Shown here piece after piece: positions 57,468-64,000 of a stretch of DNA of 64,000 bases. Under the pieces are notes generated by a model. That model ran no database searches, was not told where the DNA came from, and worked only from the letters and a program-made list of their open reading frames with translations. This DNA is from Chryseobacterium capnotolerans (GTDB lineage: Bacteria > Bacteroidota > Bacteroidia > Flavobacteriales > Weeksellaceae), in NCBI RefSeq assembly GCF_021278965.1, contig NZ_CP065589.1, forward strand, positions 2,857,001 through 2,921,000, written 5' to 3'. Both the position numbers and the translations under genes were made by a program. Position 1 is the first letter of the stretch, and each line of letters starts with the position of its first letter.

Positions 57468-58172
57468 TTATTTTTTAGTCAGTTTTGCTAAATAAGAATC
57501 TTCATCCTTCAATACCCTTTCGATCTTAAATCCATTGTTCTCAGCAGCATTTTTCAACGTGTTGAAATCAAGATACAGCCATGTGATTGGTTTTTCAGAT
57601 TCTCCTTTATAATGAACGATATATTCCAGTTCTCCATAATATCCTCCGGCGGGAATGTATACTCCACCATCTTTATCACGATCAAACATATAGAGAATAT
57701 CTGTACTGTCGATCAGAATCTGTCCATCTTCATTCAGTAATGTCCCTAATTTCTGAAGATAAATATCAATTTTGGATAATCCCTCAAAGATTCCGGTCCC
57801 ATTCATCAATAGTAAAATAGTGTCGAATGTTTCTCCTGAAAAGTCAAGAATATTTTTACAAACGCCTTTTTTAACTCCTCTTAATTGACAAACCTCAATG
57901 GATTTTGGAGAAATATCCAAAGCAGTCACCTCAAGATTTGCTTCGTTCTGAAGATACAAAGCATGAGAACCGGCTCCAGCACCAATATCCAAAACTTTTC
58001 CCTTAGAAAGCTGTAAAGCTTTCTGTTCAATATCATTCATGTCTTCAAAATCCCTGAATAGATAGTCTACAGGAAGTTCATCCAACTCAGAAATTGACGT
58101 TTCTGTCTGCAGGTCTTCAGGATTTTCATCATGATAATAATCCCAGATGGCTTTGCCCATTAAATCTTTCAT
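57468..58172 (-). CDS. Class I SAM-dependent methyltransferase
   Basis: The start MKDLMGKAIWDYYHDENPED at 58172 is supported by a TATCTTTG box 4 nt upstream; the longer frame to 58229 would run through it. The 234-aa product has motif I (VLDIGAGAGSHALYL), the acidic residue in VTALDISPKSIEV, and FDTILLLMNGTGIFEG (motif IV region). The family includes small-molecule methyltransferases; the substrate is unknown. It is monocistronic. Confidence 0.85.
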   Translation of the reverse strand: MKDLMGKAIWDYYHDENPEDLQTETSISELDELPVDYLFRDFEDMNDIEQKALQLSKGKVLDIGAGAGSHALYLQNEANLEVTALDISPKSIEVCQLRGVKKGVCKNILDFSGETFDTILLLMNGTGIFEGLSKIDIYLQKLGTLLNEDGQILIDSTDILYMFDRDKDGGVYIPAGGYYGELEYIVHYKGESEKPITWLYLDFNTLKNAAENNGFKIERVLKDEDSYLAKLTKK

Positions 58173-58176
58173 AGTG

Positions 58177-58184
58177 CAAAGATA
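58177..58184 (-). promoter_or_regulatory. Candidate -7 promoter box (TATCTTTG) of the methyltransferase gene
   Basis: TATCTTTG matches TAnnTTTG and lies 4 nt before the ATG at 58172, implying a leaderless mRNA and fixing the start. Confidence 0.45.
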
Positions 58185-58356
58185 CGGCTTCAGAGGGTAA
58201 AGTTCAAAGTTTGAGGTTCGCGTATTCATGGGACGAATTACAGGTTACGAGGTTTGCATTGTTTTTGTTATAACTTTTTCTCAGATCTTCAATATGAGTA
58301 TTATTATAACGCAATAGTTTGCAAGGTTTTGAAAATGCTCATTCTTTTTCTAAGAT

Positions 58357-58419
58357 CGCAAAGGCGTTTCTCTCAGCAATGAAACTATTTATGTCTTAGC
58401 TAAATGAAATGCCTTTGCG
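58357..58419. repeat. Spacer inverted repeat (CGCAAAGGCGTTTC type)
   Basis: CGCAAAGGCGTTTC (58357-58370) and GAAATGCCTTTGCG (58406-58419) are complementary with one mismatch. An outer pair (TTTGCAAGGTTTTGAAAA near 58318; AAAACTTTGCAA near 58447) brackets them. The spacer 58230-58500 holds nothing else. Confidence 0.6.
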
Positions 58420-58500
58420 AACGAAAATATTTTCAAGTTTGATTAAAAACTTTGCAATCCCAGTTAAAAATATTAACAAGTTTCCTTATTAGAACTCAGG

Positions 58501-59312
58501 CTATGCTATCGAATCTTTTTCTTCATGTCTGTCTACCTGTGATTCATTTTCGGCTTTCCCTGCTTTCCAGTAAGAAAATGCATAGAGTTCTTTGGATGTC
58601 CAGCTTTTTCTCTTTTCGAAGATAAGTACGGATTTCTTTAACACTAGAGAATTCACATGCTACATATCCGAATTTTGATGTTTCAGGAATTTCAATATTC
58701 TTTACTTCCTCAGCAATTTCACTACTGATTTCCGGTTGGGAATTATGGAGCCATTTAAACTCAATATCAGCTTTGGTTTCCAATATTTGTTCATCTTCTT
58801 TTCCATGGACTTCAATAATACAAATTCCTTTTGCCGTTTCCGGAAGGGTTTCTAAAATAGCACTCAAAACAGGAATCGCCGTAGCATCCCCTGCTAATAA
58901 ATACCATTCTGCTTCAGGATACAGCTCTTTTCCATCCAGACGCATCATTACTCCAAGTTTTGTTCCTGCTTCTGCTTCCCGCACCCATTTTGAGGCCGGA
59001 CCTCCGTCTCCATGATCTACAAAATCAATGAACACTTCATTTTTTTCCAGATCAATCCCTCTATGGGTATAGGTTCTGATAGATGGAGCCACTTCCTTGG
59101 GCGGATATACCCATTCATCATTTTCTATAGTTGGAAAGTGCACTTCATTTAATCCCGCCGGAGGAATCGCAATTTTATTATTATCTCCTATCGTCGTATT
59201 TTTTAAACAAATGGACTTCAGGAGAATACAGATACACTCTGATATAATGATCGGTAATGTATTCTTTTCTGGTAACTTCGGCAATGAATTGCCCTGTTGA
59301 AATTTGAGCCAT
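58501..59312 (-). CDS. Siderophore-interacting FAD-binding reductase (frame broken by two 1-nt indels)
   Basis: The rebuilt 269-aa protein starts MAQISTGQFIAEVTRKEYIT (59312) and loses frame in the T6 run at 59199-59204. It resumes as NTTIGDNNKIAIPPAGL, and carries the family hallmarks RTYTHRGIDLEKNEVFIDFV (FAD binding), HGDGGPASKWV and YLLAGDATAIPVLSAIL (NADPH side). A second indel at 58605-58609 is followed by SWTSKELYAFSYWKAGKAEN, the conserved C-terminal motif, with a stop at 58501. ViuB/YqjH-type enzymes reduce ferric siderophores. It lies about 110 nt downstream of a siderophore receptor gene. Confidence 0.9.
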
Positions 59313-59419
59313 AACTGAATATTTTTAAAGTTAAAATCCGGTTTCCCATCTACTTCAGAAACCGGATTTGTAGAAAGTATTTGATTCAGATTAAGGCATG
59401 ATTACCTTAATCTTATTTT

Positions 59420-61630
59420 TTAAAATTCAAAAGTATAAGACAGGTTAAATGTTCTGCCTCTTCCTTTATAATTAAACAATGCAGGTATTCCGTAGCTTGA
59501 ATATAAAACCTGAGAACGCTTGCTCCAGATGGTTTGATAATCTGTATTGAACAGGTTCTGAATTCCAAGGTTCAGCTTACCAAAATGGAATCTGTAGCCT
59601 ATCATAAGATCTGATGTATTGTATCCTTCAATCTCATTCTTAAGTTCATCCTTCTGCTTGAAATTCTGTAAAGACTGGAATCTGAATGACCAGTTTTTCA
59701 CATTATATCCAATGTAGGTTACCAATTTGGATGGGGAAGCATTGTAAATTTCCTGTTTCTGCCACTCTCCTTTGTTGTCTACCTCAGATTTGATTAATAA
59801 TCCACTTGCTCCAAAATAAACGCCATTGTTCATAGCATAAGAAATCTCGGCCTCTATTCCCATATTTCTTAATTTCAGATCATTCACAAGAATCTGAAAT
59901 GTTTTTCTGTCTACGGTAACGGTTTTATCTGAATTGCTTAAGAACCCTGCAATCTGAGCTCTCAAGCCGCCTTTATTAATACGGTATCCTACTTCAAACT
60001 GATTGGTTTTAATGGCTTGCAGGGGTTGATCTTTAACATTAATGCTGGAGACAACATCCCAATGTGTTCCATTTAACTTATAAGTTCCTATTCCATAATA
60101 TTTAGCTGGGTCTGCCAAACTGACTCCTTGTGAGAATGTCCCCCAAGCCTGATGATGCTCGTTGAATTTATATAGCAACCCTGCATTCGCCAAGGTTACA
60201 TTATAAGAACTTTCCCCACCTGGAATCGCAGATGCTGACTGCCCATATCCAGCCGAAATCTGAGTCTGCTGCTCTGATCCCACAAAATCATCTACTTTTA
60301 CTTTTATATTCTGATAACGAATCCCTCCGTTAAGCTGTAATTTTGGAAGAATATTATATTTTGCCTGAACATATCCTGCATAACTTTGTGAGCGGTTGGT
60401 AGGATACCTGCCAAGACTAAAAATGGTTTCATTGATAAGCCCTCCGCTTGACATTGTTTTAGCAACATCATAAACAGATTGGGTTCCTTCAAATTTTTCA
60501 AAGTCTACATCTACTCCATAGGTTACATTGAACCCTCTCCATGATTTAGATAACAAGGCCTTCAATCCTGAATAATAGGTATCCTGTTGTGAAGAAGACA
60601 TATAAGGAATTGTTGTTTTTTCCAGCTTTAAATTTCCTGGGAATGGGTAGAACCCAAGTTTTTCAGCACGGGTAGCCAACTGAACATATAGGTCCTGCCC
60701 ACCAAGAATATTATTTCCTGTATAAGCTACTGTTCCCATATAACGTTCTGTTCCCACATTTTTATCGGAAGAGAAACCATCTCTCATTTCCAGTAAACTC
60801 CCGTCTTTCTTTATAAAGGCCCCCAGGTTTTCTCCTAAATACAAACTTCTGTCTCCATTAAATTTTGAATTGTAATATTGAAGGGAAGCTGTTATTTTGT
60901 GTTTATTATTGAACTGATAACCTCCTGTTGCCAAGATGTCAATCGATTGGTTATACTGAAGATCGGTTTGGGTAATATCTGTAAAAAGCTGCTTCTGATC
61001 TGCTCCGTATACTCCACCATTTTGCTGGTAAGCAACTCCAAGTCTACCGAAGAACTTCTCTCCTTTTCCTGAAATAGATTGTGCAGCACGGAAATCATGA
61101 TCATCTTTTCCCATAAAACCTGAACGTACTCCCAATTCAGTTTCACCGCTTATTCCTTTTTTAGATGGTGTTTTTGTAATGATATTAATGATCCCGCCTG
61201 TTGCATTTCCACCATAGATAGAGCTTGCTCCGGAAAGCACTTCTATTCTTTCAATATTAAACGGATCAATGGCATCCAGCTGGCGGCTGATCGCACGGAT
61301 ACTGTTCAAAGAAACTCCATCAATCATTACCAGAGCAGAACGTCCTCTCATGTTCTGTCCATAGTTTGTTCTTCCTTGTGGTCCGATATCCATACTTGGA
61401 ATTAAAATGGATAACATTTCTTTAATCGGAACTCCACTTTTGGCTTGTTCCTGTATTTTTTCTTTCTGTACTACCCAAACGGTACCGGGAATTTCAGAAA
61501 TTTTGGTAGGTTTTCTTGATGCTACGATAACAACATCTTCTATGCCTTTAGAGGCTACAGAATCCTTAACAGTTTGGGAAAACATCAATCCCGATGCTAA
61601 TAGACCTATGAATGCGTACTGCTTTTTCAT
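59420..61630 (-). CDS. TonB-dependent siderophore receptor
   Basis: This 736-aa outer membrane protein has a signal peptide (MKKQYAFIGLLASGLMFSQT), a TonB box-like GIEDVVIVASRK, a plug domain (MRGRSALVMIDGVSLNS; RIEVLSGASSIYGGNATGGIINIITK) and a 22-strand-type barrel ending in a terminal Phe (TFNLSYTFEF), as the assembly machinery requires. It resembles FepA/IutA-type receptors. The neighbouring siderophore-interacting reductase supports iron uptake. The ligand cannot be read from the sequence. Confidence 0.94.
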   Translation of the reverse strand: MKKQYAFIGLLASGLMFSQTVKDSVASKGIEDVVIVASRKPTKISEIPGTVWVVQKEKIQEQAKSGVPIKEMLSILIPSMDIGPQGRTNYGQNMRGRSALVMIDGVSLNSIRAISRQLDAIDPFNIERIEVLSGASSIYGGNATGGIINIITKTPSKKGISGETELGVRSGFMGKDDHDFRAAQSISGKGEKFFGRLGVAYQQNGGVYGADQKQLFTDITQTDLQYNQSIDILATGGYQFNNKHKITASLQYYNSKFNGDRSLYLGENLGAFIKKDGSLLEMRDGFSSDKNVGTERYMGTVAYTGNNILGGQDLYVQLATRAEKLGFYPFPGNLKLEKTTIPYMSSSQQDTYYSGLKALLSKSWRGFNVTYGVDVDFEKFEGTQSVYDVAKTMSSGGLINETIFSLGRYPTNRSQSYAGYVQAKYNILPKLQLNGGIRYQNIKVKVDDFVGSEQQTQISAGYGQSASAIPGGESSYNVTLANAGLLYKFNEHHQAWGTFSQGVSLADPAKYYGIGTYKLNGTHWDVVSSINVKDQPLQAIKTNQFEVGYRINKGGLRAQIAGFLSNSDKTVTVDRKTFQILVNDLKLRNMGIEAEISYAMNNGVYFGASGLLIKSEVDNKGEWQKQEIYNASPSKLVTYIGYNVKNWSFRFQSLQNFKQKDELKNEIEGYNTSDLMIGYRFHFGKLNLGIQNLFNTDYQTIWSKRSQVLYSSYGIPALFNYKGRGRTFNLSYTFEF

Positions 61631-61729
61631 TCCTTCAAATCAAAGTTTTATAATCCGGCAAAGATAAATCTTATTTAGAACTAATAAAAATAATAAAAGA
61701 TGAAATTTTTCGCTTTTTGAGGTAAAGGC

Positions 61730-61957
61730 TGGAAGATGGAAGAAAGGAGGCTGGAAGTTATTGTTCCACGGGTCTTAGATTGCTGTGTGTAATACATGGG
61801 TTACAGAATTTTAAAGTAGAAGGATGGAAGGTGGAAGCTGGGGACAGGAAGTTATTTATGCCATCAATAGTGATAACTACTTTTCAATAATTCTCTTACA
61901 TTGAGCAACAGTCTTTAACCGTCTATCATAACTCCCTTCTTCCAGCCTCCAGCTTCC
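61730..61957. repeat. Three period-7 arrays in the 400-base spacer
   Basis: 61730-61758 (TGGAAGA type) and 61821-61848 (AGGATGG, AAGGTGG, AAGCTGG, GGACAGG) read in one sense. 61937-61957 (TTCTTCC, AGCCTCC, AGCTTCC) reads as the complement, so the outer arrays can pair. The spacer 61631-62032 holds no gene. Confidence 0.65.
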
Positions 61958-61978
61958 CTCATGTTATCCCCAAAAATA

Positions 61979-62014
61979 TAAGATCCCAGCCCAACGAAGG
62001 ACCAGGATCTTACT
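61979..62014 (-). terminator. Intrinsic terminator of the MFS gene
   Basis: TAAGATCC and GGATCTTA pair, with further partial pairing inside. On the minus strand TATATTTTT follows. Confidence 0.6.
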
Positions 62015-62032
62015 GTGAAAAACAAGGTATCT

Positions 62033-63625
62033 TTACATCGCAGGCCCTGCTGCGTCTTTTATTTCTTCTAATAATTTTTTACGTTCACGAAGTCTTCTTC
62101 TGGCAATAACAGATTTACCACCAAGTACTCTGATAAATCTGAAATACTGGAATCGTTTGGCTCCGAAATGATGTGTAAATACATAAATCATAACCCCAAA
62201 GCCAATCAGAATGATAAATCCGAATATCTTTTTAGTGGCTATAATAATCGCATTAAGCTGAATGGTTTTCATATTAGCCATTACATTCTGAGGACTTACA
62301 GTCATTCCATCCATATAGACAGCCAGATCTCCTATCGCTGTAACCTGGAAACGGTACTGTAACCATGAATATAGGGTTGAAAAAATACCAACCGCTAAGA
62401 AGGTTCTCCAAACCAATACCAATCCGATAGCAGCCAGCATTTCATCCATTTCAAGTTTATCCAGCGTGTAAAACCATACGGAAATAAACAATGAACACAT
62501 TCCATAGCCTTTTAAAAACATAGGCAGATACCAGTTATCATAATTGAATTCCAGTACCATGGAAAAATACATAATGATTGCATAAGCTATCATCCCTGCA
62601 AACCCTGAAAAAATATACATTTTCAATGGTTTTTCTTTTTTAAACCAAAATATAGCCACCACACCAGCTAAAATAATTCCGGGAATCATAAACATGCTCA
62701 GTCTTGCATTAGTCAATTGGTCATACCCTAAAACTCCTACGGCAAAAGTATTCTGAAGGGTAGCTGTTCCTAAGAACATTCCCAGCCAGAACAGCATAAA
62801 TAAACCGTTCTGTACATTACTTTTTGTGAAAATTTTAAATGAAAGATAAGGTCTTTTTAAAGTTAATTGTCGAATAGAAAGCAATGCAAAACTCACAAAA
62901 GCTGCAATACTCGCATTAATGATATTCTTTGAATTCAACCAATCCTGCTGTCTTCCGAATGCATACACGTACGCAGAAAACATAAAGGTTGAAATGAAAA
63001 GCAGGATACTCAGCCAGTCGATATAATGCAATGGAACTTTCAGGGCAAAGTATTTGTTATGCATGAAAATCCAATGTATCAATGCCAAAATAAAGCATAA
63101 GACCGAAGTAAAAAGATAGAATTGCTGCCAATTGTATAGTAGTGAGAACTCAGCGGCATAATAGACCGCCACCTGATTCATCACCAGAACAAATGTATAA
63201 AATGCTCCATAAAATATTCCACGGTTTCCAATCATGACCATCAATGGCAGAAACAGTTCTATGGTTACCATCATTTTCATGAATCCGATAAGCAAAGAAG
63301 TAAATACGAAGATCATAGGCTCTAATGTCGTCGCATTGATATAGCTCATCAAGCCTAATAGTACCAATAGAAGTACCATTTTGTCCCTAACCTTGAATCT
63401 CATTTTAATTCTGAGAACTACAGGCATACAGGCTCCCATCCCGATTGTGGTCGCATAATTGGCCCACATAAAATATTCTGTCATCGCTCCGGTACCACTT
63501 ACCAAAGAGCTGATATTTCCCGTATACACCCCACCGAGCGGCATTACCACAGCAAGCAGCAATACAATCAGCAGAAGTTGTACGGGCTTAGGAACCCAGT
63601 CGTTATATAATCCTTTGTTGTACAT
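62033..63625 (-). CDS. MFS efflux transporter, DHA2/EmrB-like
   Basis: The 530-aa protein is hydrophobic throughout with about 14 predicted membrane segments, the number typical of the DHA2 (EmrB/QacA) family. It starts MYNKGLYNDWVPKPVQLLLI and ends in a charged cytoplasmic tail (SVIARRRLRERKKLLEEIKD). The gene immediately upstream encodes an HlyD-type adaptor. EmrAB-like pairs expel hydrophobic compounds through a TolC channel. The nearby siderophore genes leave siderophore export open, but nothing in the sequence decides this. Confidence 0.85.
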   Translation of the reverse strand: MYNKGLYNDWVPKPVQLLLIVLLLAVVMPLGGVYTGNISSLVSGTGAMTEYFMWANYATTIGMGACMPVVLRIKMRFKVRDKMVLLLVLLGLMSYINATTLEPMIFVFTSLLIGFMKMMVTIELFLPLMVMIGNRGIFYGAFYTFVLVMNQVAVYYAAEFSLLYNWQQFYLFTSVLCFILALIHWIFMHNKYFALKVPLHYIDWLSILLFISTFMFSAYVYAFGRQQDWLNSKNIINASIAAFVSFALLSIRQLTLKRPYLSFKIFTKSNVQNGLFMLFWLGMFLGTATLQNTFAVGVLGYDQLTNARLSMFMIPGIILAGVVAIFWFKKEKPLKMYIFSGFAGMIAYAIIMYFSMVLEFNYDNWYLPMFLKGYGMCSLFISVWFYTLDKLEMDEMLAAIGLVLVWRTFLAVGIFSTLYSWLQYRFQVTAIGDLAVYMDGMTVSPQNVMANMKTIQLNAIIIATKKIFGFIILIGFGVMIYVFTHHFGAKRFQYFRFIRVLGGKSVIARRRLRERKKLLEEIKDAAGPAM

Positions 63626-63632
63626 ATTTTAG

Positions 63633-63723
63633 ATATTAGATTACAGATATCAGATAACAGACTTTACCAATTCAGCCTTTAATCTTTATTCCACATATCA
63701 AGTCTGAAATCTGACCTCTGATA
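63633..63723. repeat. Inverted pair of period-7 arrays between the efflux genes
   Basis: 63633-63660 is ATATTAG, ATTACAG, ATATCAG, ATAACAG. 63703-63723 is TCTGAAA, TCTGACC, TCTGATA. The second is the complement of the first (AGATATCAGA against TCTGATATCT), so the spacer can fold into a long hairpin. Confidence 0.7.
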
Positions 63724-63727
63724 TCTT

Positions 63728-64000
63728 TTAGTCTTTATTAATGTTGACATTCATATTCATACCTGCACTTAGCTTATTGAGGTCTTCTTTTTTGTTAGAA
63801 GCTGTGAACTCAATTCTTACAGGGATTCTTTGCTGCACCTTAATGAAGTTTCCGGTAGAGTTATCTGTTGGCACGTTTGAATATCTTGATCCCGTAGCTG
63901 CTGATACCGCAGTTACTACTCCTTCAAATTGTTTTCCGCCCAAAGCATCCGCCGTCATCATCATCTTCTCTCCTACTCTAATATTAGGCATCTGGCTTTC
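63728..64000 (-). CDS. HlyD/EmrA-family membrane fusion protein, C-terminal part (cut by window edge)
   Basis: The frame is open to the right edge. The visible 91 residues contain MPNIRVGEKMMMTADALGGK, FEGVVTAVSAATGSRYSNV, and NFIKVQQRIPVRIEFT, the beta-barrel and membrane-proximal region of HlyD/EmrA adaptors. It ends ...LSAGMNMNVNINKD. It lies upstream of the MFS gene on the same strand and should form a tripartite pump with it. Confidence 0.88.
   Translation of the reverse strand, partial: ESQMPNIRVGEKMMMTADALGGKQFEGVVTAVSAATGSRYSNVPTDNSTGNFIKVQQRIPVRIEFTASNKKEDLNKLSAGMNMNVNINKD

Noticed and set aside
1..64000. tRNA or rRNA genes
   Set aside because: Spacers were read for cloverleaf-like and conserved rRNA segments and none was recognised; a covariance-model scan would be needed to exclude small RNAs.

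Overview
The window reads as chromosomal DNA of a flavobacterium (Bacteroidota, Weeksellaceae), most like Chryseobacterium. The support is: AT-rich spacers, TAnnTTTG-type promoter boxes, SusC/SusD genes, a protease with a type IX secretion C-terminal domain, cysteine-rich peptides with an MKNLRNSKLSR-type leader, and several TonB-dependent receptors. The genus is an inference from these features, not a database result. No rRNA, tRNA, CRISPR array or prophage was seen.

Layout. 0-5 kb: an outer-membrane TonB-type receptor, then a lipoprotein with a permuted papain-like C-terminus whose stop codon lies 1 nt from the start of a small membrane protein. 5-9 kb: a sugar-metabolism cluster on the minus strand (DegT-type aminotransferase, a 39-aa coupled membrane peptide, galE, a methyltransferase, a cytidylyltransferase). 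8.7-18.5 kb: T9SS-sorted subtilase, PEP carboxylase, a Crp/Fnr regulator, peptide deformylase, dihydrolipoyl dehydrogenase divergent from an HxlR regulator with a perfect inverted repeat between them, and an iron-dependent alcohol dehydrogenase. 18.5-25 kb: a 19-copy heptanucleotide repeat, three paralogous small lipoproteins around a GDSL hydrolase, a DEAD-box helicase and a UbiB/AarF-type kinase. 25.4-26 kb: two tandem cysteine-rich leader peptides. 26-35 kb: a GNAT/amidohydrolase fusion and the purine genes purM-purN-purH-purD-guaA. 36-37.4 kb: an IS4-type insertion sequence between inverted copies of a REP-like element. 37.4-41.2 and 47.1-54.9 kb: two halves of a starch/maltodextrin locus (GH13, NTF2-like protein and sugar transporter; susC, susD, susE and GH97). 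Between these halves lie a sterol-desaturase-like gene and a compact RiPP-type operon. 55-64 kb: metG, a methyltransferase, a siderophore receptor with its siderophore-interacting reductase, and an EmrAB-like efflux pair cut by the right edge.

The most interesting system is at 42.7-47.1 kb. It holds a 72-aa precursor-like peptide, a hairpin terminator, a radical SAM/SPASM enzyme, and two paralogous proteins that each carry an HxD...H iron-ligand pattern. A two-DTG aspartic protease follows. The genes are joined by ATGA and TAATG overlaps.

A second theme affects every reading of this window. Thirteen genes carry one or two single-base indels (15 in total), nearly all in short homopolymers, and the correct frame continues cleanly after each. 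This pattern fits uncorrected sequencing error better than gene decay. Interrupted genes are therefore given here with their full reconstructed span.

A third theme is that spacer DNA repeatedly contains degenerate tandem arrays with a period of exactly seven bases but different unit sequences, often as inverted pairs.
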